From: Kangiella geojedonensis
GTDB lineage: Bacteria; Pseudomonadota; Gammaproteobacteria; Enterobacterales; Kangiellaceae
DNA: 64,000 nucleotides
Assembly (NCBI RefSeq): GCF_000981765.1
Contig: NZ_CP010975.1
Span: forward strand, 1,674,001 to 1,738,000
Reading direction: 5' to 3'
Shown here: one piece after another, positions 19,021 to 27,856 of the stretch
How positions within the stretch are numbered: position 1 is the first letter of the stretch
Layout: every line of letters begins with the position of its first letter
The notes under the pieces: generated by a model
The model's input: the letters and a program-made list of their open reading frames with translations, nothing else
The model's database searches: none
Told to the model about the DNA's origin: nothing
Translations under genes and position numbers: made by a program

Positions 19021-19043
19021 TTTTGAAACTAGGGACTCCCTAG
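19021..19043 (-). terminator. Weak terminator downstream of tRNA-Leu
   Basis: On the minus strand CTAGGG-AGT-CCCTAG (19043-19029) is followed by TTTCAAAA, a poor T tract, seven bases past the tRNA CCA end. Confidence 0.5.
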
Positions 19044-19049
19044 AAAAGA

Positions 19050-19136
19050 TGGTACCGGAGGGCGGACTTGAACCGCCACGCTCGCAAGAGCAACGGATTT
19101 TGAATCCGTCATGTCTACCAATTCCATCACTCCGGC
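19050..19136 (-). tRNA. tRNA-Leu (anticodon CAA)
   Basis: The minus strand folds as a class II tRNA of 87 bases with an encoded CCA. Acceptor GCCGGAG (19136-19130) pairs with CTCCGGT, with one G-U at the top. The anticodon stem is ACGGA/TCCGT around the loop TTCAAAA (anticodon CAA, reads UUG). A variable arm (GCTCTTGCGAGC) and the T-loop GTTCAAGTC are clear. The leucine identity follows from the anticodon and the long variable arm. Confidence 0.96.
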
Positions 19137-19187
19137 ACTTTAGATTACGCACTTTTAAGAAGCGATAACTCCCTAAAAGTGCGGGGC

Positions 19188-19215
19188 ATTATAAACCAAT
19201 AAGCTGTTTTTGCAA
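19188..19215 (-). promoter_or_regulatory. Promoter of tRNA-Leu(CAA) with GC-rich discriminator
   Basis: On the minus strand TTGCAA (19215-19210), a 16-base spacer, then a consensus TATAAT (19193-19188), followed by GCCCCGC. A GC-rich discriminator directly after the -10 is typical of stable-RNA promoters repressed by ppGpp/DksA. Confidence 0.75.
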
Positions 19216-19241
19216 TACTGTTAAATAGCTTTTTAGGCCAT

Positions 19242-19457
19242 TTATTCTTCATCGTTGATCAGACTAAAAACATCTTCTACTGGGACATTAAAATAATTGG
19301 CAATTTTTAGTGCAATGATCGTAGAAGGTACAAACTTTCCGACTTCGATAGTACTGATGGTTTTTCTAGACACGCCAATCGCTTCTGCTAAATCACTTTG
19401 GCTCATTCTATGTTCCGCTCGAAAAACCCGAATACGATTATCAAGTTCAGGGTGCAT
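19242..19457 (-). CDS. XRE-family transcriptional regulator
   Basis: A 71-residue single-domain DNA-binding protein. The helix-turn-helix is MSQSDLAEAIGVSRKTISTI (about 18-37), followed by the standard EVGKFVPSTIIALKIANYFN helix and the VEDVFSL end. It lies 5 bases after a membrane-protein gene on the same strand, a common two-gene arrangement. It probably represses its own operon; two palindromes upstream of the operon are candidate operators. Confidence 0.88.
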   Translation of the reverse strand: MHPELDNRIRVFRAEHRMSQSDLAEAIGVSRKTISTIEVGKFVPSTIIALKIANYFNVPVEDVFSLINDEE

Positions 19458-19462
19458 CGTGT

Positions 19463-19933
19463 CTACTCCTCTAGTTCTTCGAGATCATCCTCACGCGTGA
19501 GCCAAAAAAAACTAATGCTGGCTGATAATACTGCTACGGCAAACAATAACACGAAATAAAATTTTAATGGCAGTCCCAAAGAGTCCAAATATTTTGCAGC
19601 GCCTAACAAAACAACCAGCGTTAAGGTTAAAGCAATCCAACCATTTTTAAAGCTGGCCAACATGGCCCCAGAAACAAAACTTTCAGGTTCATTCTTTACA
19701 AGAGTCTTGCCGGTTAACTTTTGCTTAATAACTGGCCATAAAGAGACAAAGGTTACTATTACGGTTAGTGCTGAGCCGATAATGGCTGCAAAGTCTAAAA
19801 TCTCGTTTAAACGCCCCTTCTCTGTTAATGCTTCCCATAACAAAATCAAGTACGTAATACCACACACGAGCATCCCACGAGCAACGCCGGTCTGAACTCT
19901 ATCCACTGTTTCTGCACAATTCTTTTGACTCAT
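19463..19933 (-). CDS. Membrane protein paired with the XRE regulator
   Basis: A 156-residue protein with four predicted membrane helices: around VARGMLVCGITYLILLW, IIGSALTVIVTFVSLW, WIALTLTLVVLLGAAKYL and FYFVLLFAVAVLSASISFFW. It ends with an acidic tail (EDDLEELEE). The start at 19933 is preferred to 19996 because GGAG lies 9 bases upstream. I do not recognise a family with certainty. Located directly ahead of the XRE gene, it may sense or be controlled in the same circuit. Confidence 0.7.
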   Translation of the reverse strand: MSQKNCAETVDRVQTGVARGMLVCGITYLILLWEALTEKGRLNEILDFAAIIGSALTVIVTFVSLWPVIKQKLTGKTLVKNEPESFVSGAMLASFKNGWIALTLTLVVLLGAAKYLDSLGLPLKFYFVLLFAVAVLSASISFFWLTREDDLEELEE

Positions 19934-19971
19934 AACTGTCACTCCGTTTCGTTGAATCCAACATATAAGGA

Positions 19972-19990
19972 AAGTATCAAAAAGATACTT
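19972..19990. promoter_or_regulatory. Inverted repeat in the leader of the membrane-protein/XRE operon
   Basis: AAGTATC-AAAAA-GATACTT, perfect 7-base arms with a 5-base spacer, lies between the promoter and the start codon at 19933. It is a possible binding site for the operon's own XRE regulator. Confidence 0.45.
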
Positions 19991-20020
19991 AAACATCTCT
20001 TTTTGACACCTTAGAGTTTC

Positions 20021-20048
20021 ATTATGATAACTTTTGATATCAAGTCAA
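20021..20048 (-). promoter_or_regulatory. Promoter of the membrane-protein/XRE operon with embedded palindrome
   Basis: On the minus strand TTGACT (20048-20043), a 16-base spacer and CATAAT (20026-20021). The spacer contains most of the perfect palindrome TTGATATCAA (20034-20043), which would be a natural repressor site. Confidence 0.6.
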
Positions 20049-20065
20049 GTTTTTAATTAGATCAT

Positions 20066-20093
20066 AAAAAAGCCCGGTCTTAATGCCGGGCTT
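20066..20093 (-). terminator. Rho-independent terminator of the DUF885 gene
   Basis: On the minus strand AGCCCGG (20092-20086) pairs with CCGGGCT (20077-20071), followed by a T run. It lies about 37 bases after the stop. Confidence 0.9.
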
Positions 20094-20129
20094 GTTAATA
20101 AGAGCAGTTGAACTTCTAATACCTTGATC

Positions 20130-21911
20130 TTATGAGTTTTTTTCCATAACTGACTGCTTTTCCTGAGAAATAAATTGGTTGATTTGATCTTCCAGTACGC
20201 TCAACGGAATCGAGCCATTGCTCAACACAGCATCATGAAACTTACGAATATCAAAGTCTTCGCCCAGCTCTTTCTCCGCTTTTTCGCGCAGTTCCAATAT
20301 CTTTAACTCTCCAAGCTTGTAAGAAAGTGCCTGTGCTGGCCAGCTAATATAGCGATCAATTTCGGTGCGCACATTATGTGTGGATAAGGCTGTATTACTG
20401 GCCATCATGTTAATTGCCTTCTCTCGACTCCAGCCTTTCGCATGCATACCGGTATCGACCACTAAACGCATTGCTCGCCACATCTCGTAAGTCAAACGCC
20501 CAAAGTTACTGTAAGGGTCTTCATAGAACCCAGCTTCTAACCCCAGCTTCTCACTGTATAAGCCCCAACCTTCACCAAACGCCGAAATATAAGTATTCTG
20601 ACGGAACTTAGGGAGATCCGTCAGCTCTTGAGCCAACGCAGTTTGTAAGTGGTGGCCAGGCACCGCTTCATGCAACGTTAATGCCTCAAGGTTGTATAAA
20701 GGGCGCTTTTCCAAAGCATAGGTATTGACCCAATATTCACCGGCTCTATCACTATCAATTGGAGCGCCTGAATAGCGTCCTGTAGTGTATTTAGGGGCAA
20801 TTTCCTCTGGCACAGGCACCACACCGTATGGCTGGCGAGGTAACTTACCGAAGAACTTAGGCAGCTGGTGATCCATCTTCTTGGACATATATGCCGCTTC
20901 TTTCAACAGCTCCTCTGGAGTTTTGGCATAGAACTGTTCATCGGTTCGTAAGAAATGTAAAAACTCGTCGAAAGAACCCTCAAAGCCAGTCGTTTCAATA
21001 ACCTGCTCCATCTCTTTGCGAATCCGAGCCACTTCCTTCAGCCCAATCTCATGAATCTCGTCGGGCGTTAAGTCTAAGGTTGTGTAGTGCTTGATTTGAT
21101 TCTGATAAAAAGCTTCACCATCAGGGTAATCGTAAGCTGCAATGGTCTTTTTGGCAGCAGGTAAATACTCTTGCTCAAAGAATGTTAAGTAAGCTTGGTA
21201 TTGAGGAACCACACTTGAAGCAATAACCTCTGCCGCTTCCTGTTGCAGTGCCTCTTTATCTTCAGCACTAATAGACTCTGGCAATGATTTGAACGGGCGA
21301 TACCAAACTGTCTCTGTCGGATCTTCTTTGATATAGACCTTAATACTGTCTGAGTAACCATCCAACACCGCTCTTGGTACCGTGAAGCCTCGCTCCATAC
21401 CAGCACGCATATTAGAAACATTTTGTTCGAAGAATGTCGGTATGGCGCCTAACAAAGCAATATAATCTTTATAGTCTTCAGCGGTTCTAAAGCGAAATGC
21501 ATTCGATAGGTTGGTCGTTTGCGCATGGAAACCATACTCTGCCGTTAGTGGCATTTCGTAGGTTTTATAATCAATTTCAGCCACTTCCTGTTTAAGCTGA
21601 GTCATCATCATATCGTAACTTATCTGCTCATCCGCTAATAAGTGTTCACGCTTAATGCTTTCCAGCTCATCAATCAGCTTTAACAAAGCATCTTTGCGTT
21701 TGGCATAAGCTTCTGGACTAACATCACGCAGTTTCCCTTTGGCGCTTTCATCGCCTTCGCGGGCAGCCCAGACTGGGTTTTGTGATTGACGATACTCCTG
21801 AACATCCTGAAAGAAATCATTTAACCACTGACTATAATCTTCACCAGCCAAAGCACTTAAGCTACTCGCCAATAAAGCTCCTGATATCATTAATTTTTTT
21901 GTGAATTTCAT
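20130..21911 (-). CDS. DUF885 family metallopeptidase-like exported protein
   Basis: A 593-residue protein of the DUF885 family, related to zinc metallocarboxypeptidases. Start chosen at the Met of the signal peptide MKFTKKLMISGALLASSLSA (21911), with an AGGA-like site upstream. Key motif: ALTLHEAVPGHHLQTALAQE (HExxxGHH, near residue 415), with the downstream acidic motif FGEGWGLYSEKLG as the likely third zinc ligand region. Its length is normal for the family. It is probably a periplasmic or secreted peptidase. It stands alone with its own terminator. Confidence 0.85.
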   Translation of the reverse strand: MKFTKKLMISGALLASSLSALAGEDYSQWLNDFFQDVQEYRQSQNPVWAAREGDESAKGKLRDVSPEAYAKRKDALLKLIDELESIKREHLLADEQISYDMMMTQLKQEVAEIDYKTYEMPLTAEYGFHAQTTNLSNAFRFRTAEDYKDYIALLGAIPTFFEQNVSNMRAGMERGFTVPRAVLDGYSDSIKVYIKEDPTETVWYRPFKSLPESISAEDKEALQQEAAEVIASSVVPQYQAYLTFFEQEYLPAAKKTIAAYDYPDGEAFYQNQIKHYTTLDLTPDEIHEIGLKEVARIRKEMEQVIETTGFEGSFDEFLHFLRTDEQFYAKTPEELLKEAAYMSKKMDHQLPKFFGKLPRQPYGVVPVPEEIAPKYTTGRYSGAPIDSDRAGEYWVNTYALEKRPLYNLEALTLHEAVPGHHLQTALAQELTDLPKFRQNTYISAFGEGWGLYSEKLGLEAGFYEDPYSNFGRLTYEMWRAMRLVVDTGMHAKGWSREKAINMMASNTALSTHNVRTEIDRYISWPAQALSYKLGELKILELREKAEKELGEDFDIRKFHDAVLSNGSIPLSVLEDQINQFISQEKQSVMEKNS

Positions 21912-22068
21912 TATAAGATCCTGCTCAACATACAATTGACCTTTTATAGCAGGAATGACTTTATGATGAAAGTGAAGCACTTGAAATGCTACAAAAGAAT
22001 CTTTCAGCTAGTCTCTACAGGCCTGTTTTGCTAGACTAGCGCCAGTTTTACACAAGCATTTAAGCGCT

Positions 22069-22548
22069 ATGGCTCAAGACACACAGCAAACCCTTATCAC
22101 AACCCCAGCTTCGCTCACCAAGAAAATGGGCGCCTGGCTATATGACATCTTAATTAGCATTGCTATTTGGTTCTTATGGGGTTTATTTACGTTCCCACTA
22201 ATTCGCTGGATGTTGGGTGTCGATGACATGAGTACTGAAACAGGCTGGCAAGATACGATAACCTACCAAGTCTATTCCTTATTCCCGACCTTACTACTGC
22301 TACTCTACTTCGTTGGCTCGCACGTTCGCTATGGGCAAACCGTGGGTATGAGTGCTTGGAAAATTATGGTGGTTCAAGATAATGGCAAAGCTGTCACTTT
22401 CGGTCCGGCATTGATTCGAAGCATTATTTCAATACTAGGCATTGGAATGTTAGTCAGCCCCTTCACCAAAAAGAAACTCGGCTGGCACGATATGCTCACA
22501 AAGACTCGAGTGGTAGCGCTGCCAGATAAAGAGAAGAAGAAAAAGTAG
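22069..22548 (+). CDS. RDD family membrane protein
   Basis: A 159-residue protein with three hydrophobic segments: ISIAIWFLWGLFTFPL (about 27-42), LFPTLLLLLYFVGSH (about 66-82) and IRSIISILGIGMLV (near 122-136). The RDD signature is seen as KKMGAWLYDILI and the GQTVGMSAWKIMVVQDNGK block; the end KKLGWHDMLTKTRVV is typical of the domain. The function of this family is largely unknown (ion or osmolyte transport has been suggested for some). Convergent with lptG. Confidence 0.85.
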   Translation: MAQDTQQTLITTPASLTKKMGAWLYDILISIAIWFLWGLFTFPLIRWMLGVDDMSTETGWQDTITYQVYSLFPTLLLLLYFVGSHVRYGQTVGMSAWKIMVVQDNGKAVTFGPALIRSIISILGIGMLVSPFTKKKLGWHDMLTKTRVVALPDKEKKKK

Positions 22549-22568
22549 CTCCCACTTTTTCTTTTTTT
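22539..22568 (+). terminator. Weak A/T-rich terminator at the end of the RDD gene
   Basis: GAAAAAGT (22539-22546) can pair with ACTTTTTC (22554-22561), followed by seven T residues. The stem overlaps the stop codon and is AT-rich, so termination is plausible rather than certain. Confidence 0.4.
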
Positions 22569-23673
22569 AACCAGCTCTTCTCAATAAATACCAAGCCGCT
22601 ACTGTAAAAATCAGTGGCGGCATTAATGCGCCTAAAAATGCTGGAACGCCAGCAACCAAGCTGACTGGGCCAAAAGAACGAACTGCAAAGAAGTAGACCA
22701 TTCCAGTTAACACGCCAACTAAGACCCGAGCGCCCATAGAAACACTACGCATGGGCCCAAAAATAAACGATGCCGCTAAAATAATCATCACGGCGGTACT
22801 GATCGGTTGGAACACTTTTTGCCAAAAAGCCAGATCATAATTTTTAGTGTCTAGGCCATTACTGTCCAGATAGGTACGGTATTGATATAGGCTCACAATA
22901 TTCATATTCTCAGGCTCAATACTCAGAGCTGATAAATTATCCAAGCTAATACCCGTGTTCCATGGCTGCTGAGTAAAAGGTAATCGTTCAACTTTATCAA
23001 AACGTTGAATAGACTCGTCCTCACCCGCGCTACTGATATCGGAGCCCAGTTGAGTGACTACCCCTTTATTCAATTGCCATGAGCCTCGAATAAGCTCCGC
23101 TGTGTCAGCATGAATCATTTTGGTCAACTCATTCTCACGGTTGAATTCGTAAACGGTCACATCACTAAGCCGTGATGACCCCATGACCTCTCCAACGTGA
23201 ACCATATTTGCGCCGTCTTTTAACCACAGTCCTTGATTACTATCCACAAATTGCTCGCCATACAAAGCTCGGTTGCGAAGATTTTCCGCCATTAAGCTTG
23301 TTTTCGGAGCAACATACTCACCGAGGAATACGGAGAATGCGATCAACACCAAACCGTAAGATAATGCTGCACCTATGATTTGCCAGGTGGTTTTGCCCGC
23401 AGCTCGCATCACAGTCAACTCACTACGCGAAGCTAAAACACCTAATCCAGCTATTGAGCCGATCAGAATTGCCATCGGGAAAAATTCGTAAATATATTGA
23501 GGGGACAGCAATAACGAATAGGACAATCCATCAATAAAGGAATAGCTCCCTTTATCAAAATCACCGCTTTCATCAATCAAAGCAAACAGTACACGGATGA
23601 TCGCAAGCGTGAATAGCGTCATAAGCGAGGTGGCTAGAATAGTTTTACCAATATAAAACCTTAATATATTCAC
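22567..23673 (-). CDS. lptG: LPS export ABC transporter permease LptG
   Basis: LptG pairs with LptF and the ATPase LptB to pull lipopolysaccharide from the inner membrane into the LptC/A bridge. The 368 residues have the YjgP/YjgQ plan: three N-terminal helices, a periplasmic beta-jellyroll (about 130-255) and three C-terminal helices. The N-terminus MNILRFYIGKTILATSL and the ELTVMRAAGKT coupling helix are typical. The start is GTG, overlapping the lptF stop by four bases (GTGA), which implies translational coupling. Confidence 0.95.
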   Translation of the reverse strand: MNILRFYIGKTILATSLMTLFTLAIIRVLFALIDESGDFDKGSYSFIDGLSYSLLLSPQYIYEFFPMAILIGSIAGLGVLASRSELTVMRAAGKTTWQIIGAALSYGLVLIAFSVFLGEYVAPKTSLMAENLRNRALYGEQFVDSNQGLWLKDGANMVHVGEVMGSSRLSDVTVYEFNRENELTKMIHADTAELIRGSWQLNKGVVTQLGSDISSAGEDESIQRFDKVERLPFTQQPWNTGISLDNLSALSIEPENMNIVSLYQYRTYLDSNGLDTKNYDLAFWQKVFQPISTAVMIILAASFIFGPMRSVSMGARVLVGVLTGMVYFFAVRSFGPVSLVAGVPAFLGALMPPLIFTVAAWYLLRRAG

Positions 23674-24779
23674 GCGCCACCTCCTTCTGTCGACGGTGAG
23701 CCTGTATTTTTAGTATTGGCACGACCATGAGCATACAACAGTCTCGACGCTAACAGCCCCATGACTATATAAATAGGGATAAAGCCTAACCATCCTGGGA
23801 TTTTCTCAGCCTCAACCCATTTCCTGAATACCACGATCAAAATGATATAAATAATATAGACCATCAATGCTGGAAGCATTTTTGCGAACTTACCCTCTCG
23901 AGGCCGAACTCGACTGAGTGGAATCGCCAAGAACAAAAGAAACGGAACCGACAAAGGAACCGCTAAACGCCAATGAAGCTCTCCCCAACTTGCACCGTCC
24001 GCAGTTTGAATGAGCTCCATGGTCGGTGTCGCCGATATTTTACGACGAGAGACTATTGAGCGCTCTGCTTCAAGTCTCGCGTAGTAATGTTCAAACTCGG
24101 TAATTTTGCGAACATTCTTATCGGCATCTAACTCGTACACCAGTCCATCGTTTAACTGCAGAAAGTTTTTATCCAGCTCTTCGTCATAATAGCGCTCGGC
24201 AGATTTAGCTGAAATAATTCGAGTGTAGGGGTTATTTCCTGCCGGTAGCTCAGCTAGGAAAAAATTACCTAAGTGACTGGAGCTTTCAGAGGAGTCGGCA
24301 TAAACCACGCCCTCTCCTTCTTGGAAAATTTGGAAACGGCCCGGCTCCAACATGCTGAGTTCAAGCTTACTCGCATGCTCGTCTCGGATTTGATAGGTCG
24401 TTTCGTTCGCAACTGGCGCTAACCATAGCGCAACAGCACCACCGATGAGAGCGACAATTACTGCAATAGGAATCAATAAACTGATCAATTTTCGTTCACT
24501 CACACCAACCGAGCGCAGCACCGCCATTTCACTATCGACATACAATCGGCTGAAAGCCAACAAACAACCTAAGAAAAATGCCAAAGGCAGTAGAAAGCCA
24601 AGCAGAACCGGAGAGTACAGTAAAACCATCTGCCACACCATGGTGCCAGAAATATCTCCCGAAGCAGCTTGTGCCAAATATTTAACAATACGCTGGCTAA
24701 TAAAAATAGCGAATAACACGCCCAGAATGGCAAGTGTACTGGTAAAGACTTCGCGATTTAGGTAACGACTTAGTATCAA
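23670..24779 (-). CDS. lptF: LPS export ABC transporter permease LptF
   Basis: LptF is the partner permease of LptG. The 369 residues begin MILSRYLNREVFTSTLAIL and show the coupling-helix region DSEMAVLRSVGVSERKL (about 84-100), a periplasmic jellyroll (about 140-250), and the C-terminal helices with PLSRVRPREGKFAKMLPALM (about 285-304). Both length and order match E. coli lptF-lptG. It is divergent from pepA, also as in E. coli, where pepA and lptFG share the same control region. Confidence 0.95.
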   Translation of the reverse strand: MILSRYLNREVFTSTLAILGVLFAIFISQRIVKYLAQAASGDISGTMVWQMVLLYSPVLLGFLLPLAFFLGCLLAFSRLYVDSEMAVLRSVGVSERKLISLLIPIAVIVALIGGAVALWLAPVANETTYQIRDEHASKLELSMLEPGRFQIFQEGEGVVYADSSESSSHLGNFFLAELPAGNNPYTRIISAKSAERYYDEELDKNFLQLNDGLVYELDADKNVRKITEFEHYYARLEAERSIVSRRKISATPTMELIQTADGASWGELHWRLAVPLSVPFLLFLAIPLSRVRPREGKFAKMLPALMVYIIYIILIVVFRKWVEAEKIPGWLGFIPIYIVMGLLASRLLYAHGRANTKNTGSPSTEGGGA

Positions 24780-24900
24780 GATTTTCTCAGTCTGTTGACT
24801 GCCCCGAAACTGGTATTTATGGCAATATCAGTTAAACTATGGGCACGGTTTATGCCAATAACGGCATTATAAACGAAAATTAACAATTTGCAGGTGATCT

Positions 24901-26391
24901 ATGGAATTCTTTGTAAAGAGTGGTAGCCCAGAAAAACAAAAAACAGGTTGCTTAATCGTAGGTGTATTTGAATCTCGTAAACTGTCTGCTCCAGCGCAGC
25001 AGATTGATGATATTAGCGAAGGCTATATCAACTCTATCGTCAAGCGTGGCGATATGGAAGGTAAGTTTGGACAAACCTTGTTACTTCATAGCGTTCCTGG
25101 TACTAGCTGTGATCGTGTTTTATTGGTCGGCTGTGGTAAAGAACGTGAGTTTGATGCCATAAAATATAAAAAGATCTGCGGTAAAGTAATTAAGCTATTG
25201 AATGAAACTGGCGCAACTGATGCCATCAACTCATTGCCGCTTTTAAATGTTAAAGGCCAAGAACTTTACTCGAAAGTACGCTTCGCGGTAGAAGCCGCTA
25301 ACGATAGCCTTTATGTCTTCGATCAATTAAAAAGTGAGAAGCCAGAGACACGCCGTCCGCTACGCAAAATGACGTTATTCATTGAGTCTCGTGGCGATTT
25401 GCCGGAAGGTGAAAAAGCCATTAAGCACGCGACTTCAATCACGGCAGGTCAATCATTAACTCGTGATCTTGCAAACCTACCGGGCAATATCTGCAACCCA
25501 ACTTACTTGGCTAATAAAGCTGAAGAGTTGGCGAAAGAGTACTCGTCTATCACCACTAATATTCTTGATGAGTCTGAACTCAAAGAGATGGGTGCTGGCG
25601 CATTCGTCTCTGTGTCGCAAGGCTCGGACGAACCTGGCAAATTAATTTGCATGGAATACAACGGCGGTACAAAAGGTGATAAACCTCTTGTATTCGTGGG
25701 CAAAGGTATTACGTTTGATACTGGCGGTATTTCTCTTAAGCCTGGCGCTAAGATGGACGAGATGAAATTTGATATGGGTGGCGCAGCCTCGGTATTTGGT
25801 TTAATCAAGTCAGTGGCTGAAATGGGCTTACCAATCAATGTGATCGGTGTTGTTGCGGCGGCTGAAAATATGCCAAGTGGTAACGCGAGTCGTCCTGGAG
25901 ATGTGGTAACATCTCTATCAGGCCAGACTATCGAAATCTTAAACACTGATGCTGAAGGCCGTTTGGTGCTTTGTGATGCGCTAACCTATATCGATAAGTA
26001 CGATCCTGAGATTGTCATTGATGTCGCAACGCTTACTGGTGCAGTTATCGTGGCGCTAGGTCACGAAGCTTCAGGCGTTATGAGTAATAATAACGCTTTA
26101 GCCAACGAAATCGAAACAGCCAGTGAGATGGCGACTGATCGCGTTTGGCGTTTACCGATTTGGGATGAGTATCACGAACAACTTAAAAGTAACGTAGCAG
26201 ACTTCACCAACCTAGGCGGTATGCCAGCGGGAAGTATCACAGCGGGTTGTTTCTTAGCAAAGTTCACCAAGAAATATCGCTGGGCGCATATTGATATTGC
26301 AGGTACTGCTTGGAAGTCTGGTGCAGAAAAAGGTGCGACAGGCCGCCCTGTGCCATTGCTATCACAGATCGTGATCAACCGCGCTAAATAA
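24901..26391 (+). CDS. pepA: Cytosol leucyl aminopeptidase PepA
   Basis: A dimetal (Zn/Mn) M17 aminopeptidase that removes N-terminal residues; in E. coli it also binds DNA. The 496 residues carry the M17 signature NTDAEGRLVL (near 350) and the metal-ligand blocks FVGKGITFDTGGISLKPG (about 265-282) and MKFDMGGAASVFG. Length is normal. A GGTG-type ribosome site precedes the ATG. It is followed by holC after 10 bases, as in E. coli (pepA-holC-valS). Confidence 0.97.
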   Translation: MEFFVKSGSPEKQKTGCLIVGVFESRKLSAPAQQIDDISEGYINSIVKRGDMEGKFGQTLLLHSVPGTSCDRVLLVGCGKEREFDAIKYKKICGKVIKLLNETGATDAINSLPLLNVKGQELYSKVRFAVEAANDSLYVFDQLKSEKPETRRPLRKMTLFIESRGDLPEGEKAIKHATSITAGQSLTRDLANLPGNICNPTYLANKAEELAKEYSSITTNILDESELKEMGAGAFVSVSQGSDEPGKLICMEYNGGTKGDKPLVFVGKGITFDTGGISLKPGAKMDEMKFDMGGAASVFGLIKSVAEMGLPINVIGVVAAAENMPSGNASRPGDVVTSLSGQTIEILNTDAEGRLVLCDALTYIDKYDPEIVIDVATLTGAVIVALGHEASGVMSNNNALANEIETASEMATDRVWRLPIWDEYHEQLKSNVADFTNLGGMPAGSITAGCFLAKFTKKYRWAHIDIAGTAWKSGAEKGATGRPVPLLSQIVINRAK

Positions 26392-26401
26392 GGCTAAACT
26401 C

Positions 26402-26842
26402 ATGACCCAAGTAGGTTTTCACTTACTGGAAAGTCAATCAGGCGTAGAGGCTTATCTACGCCTGATTGGTAAGTGCGTACAAAGTTTGTACAAGCAAGGG
26501 CGTAAGGTCTATATCCACGCTAAAGATGAAGAACAAGCCCACGCTGTTGACGAGTGGCTTTGGACACAAGAGCTTAATGAATTTGTGCCTCACAACATCG
26601 TTGGTGAAGGCCCCAATAAGCCACCGCCGGTACAAATTGGCTTTGCCACGTCTGAGCAAAAACCTCCCGAAAACCAACATGATTGCTTAATTAACTTAAG
26701 TGGCGAAGTACAACCCTTCTTTAGTTATTTCTTAAAATGCTTTGAAATCGTTCCCAACGTAGAAGCGGAAAAAGAGTCTGCTCGTGAGCGATACAAATTT
26801 TATCGTGGACGCGGCTACCCTCTCGACCATAAAAAATATTAG
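26402..26842 (+). CDS. holC: DNA polymerase III chi subunit HolC
   Basis: HolC links the clamp loader to single-strand-binding protein. The 146 residues show the family pattern: FHLLESQSGVEAYLRLIGKC, KVYIHAKDEEQAHAVDEWLW, FVPHNIVGEG and, near the end, CLINLSGEVQPFF and RERYKFYRGRGYPL. The pepA-holC order with valS downstream is conserved, although here two other genes intervene before valS. Confidence 0.93.
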   Translation: MTQVGFHLLESQSGVEAYLRLIGKCVQSLYKQGRKVYIHAKDEEQAHAVDEWLWTQELNEFVPHNIVGEGPNKPPPVQIGFATSEQKPPENQHDCLINLSGEVQPFFSYFLKCFEIVPNVEAEKESARERYKFYRGRGYPLDHKKY

Positions 26843-26844
26843 GT

Positions 26845-27759
26845 ATGAAGGCAACGCTTACTCAAGAGAGAAGTATTACTCCCGGGAGTATCGCCCTTGC
26901 GTTAGCTAATATTGTACCCCTTATCGGTGTTCTACTCGGATACTGGAATGCTTTTGATATCATATTTTTGTACTGGTTCGAGAACATCATTATTGGTTTA
27001 TTCACTGTCTGCAGAATGACCATTCGCCCAGACACGCCGGCGTTCTTTAAGTTTGGCGGCTTATTTCTAGGTGCTTTCTTTTGTGTGCATTACGGTTTCT
27101 TTACTTATGGACACGGCAGCTTCATAGCCAGTTTCTTCGATGAGCAGTTGCTGGGCACCGACTCCGGCATAAACAGCAATATTCTCAACGTCGCTGGCTA
27201 TATGCTTTCCCAGCGTGGCATTCAAATCACTATAGCAGCAATGTTCCTTGCCCATATAGTGGAGTACATCATTGCATATAGACACCGCGATATTGAGACA
27301 GCTCCTAAAGAAATGTTCAAACCTTACAAGAGAATTATCGTACTTCACATTGCGATAATTTTCGGAGGCTTCATAGCAACCATGCTTGATAACTCTATTG
27401 GCGTAGCACTGGTGATGATTGCTCTGAAAACTTACTTCGATTTAAAACCGCCCCAATTTGCCACTAGCGCCAACAAATCCTTTGATAAAAGCATCAGTGA
27501 CGAAGAGGCTCGTGAAAAAATTAGACAAAGCCTTCTTAACCCTGAAATAAAGATTAACGGCAAAACCCACCAGTTCAGCAGTGTCGAAGAAATGGTGAAC
27601 TCTGAAGTATACAAAAAGCACTCTAAGTGGATTCGCTGGCTTCTACCCAAAAAGCACCGAGCTCTTTATGAAGAAGTGTTAAACGAGTGCTTAGAAAAAG
27701 AACAGCAATCAACACTTTCTATAGAACCAAAGGACATAAAGCCCCCTTCAAGTTTGTAA
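26845..27759 (+). CDS. DUF6498-like membrane protein
   Basis: A 304-residue inner-membrane protein with about six helices. The stretch WNAFDIIFLYWFENIIIGLF (about 34-53) matches my memory of DUF6498. Other hydrophobic segments cover about residues 70-90, 110-130, 160-200. The C-terminal third is soluble and charged, with SVEEMVNSEVYKKHSKW. No catalytic signature is visible. The ATG lies two bases after the holC stop, so it is probably cotranscribed. Confidence 0.65.
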   Translation: MKATLTQERSITPGSIALALANIVPLIGVLLGYWNAFDIIFLYWFENIIIGLFTVCRMTIRPDTPAFFKFGGLFLGAFFCVHYGFFTYGHGSFIASFFDEQLLGTDSGINSNILNVAGYMLSQRGIQITIAAMFLAHIVEYIIAYRHRDIETAPKEMFKPYKRIIVLHIAIIFGGFIATMLDNSIGVALVMIALKTYFDLKPPQFATSANKSFDKSISDEEAREKIRQSLLNPEIKINGKTHQFSSVEEMVNSEVYKKHSKWIRWLLPKKHRALYEEVLNECLEKEQQSTLSIEPKDIKPPSSL

Positions 27760-27856
27760 TATTTCATCTATACTGATATTTCTTATGGTAATAACATCAT
27801 AAAAACGTCACACTATTTAGAACTTAATATTTTAAAACTTAATAGTTAGGAAACGC

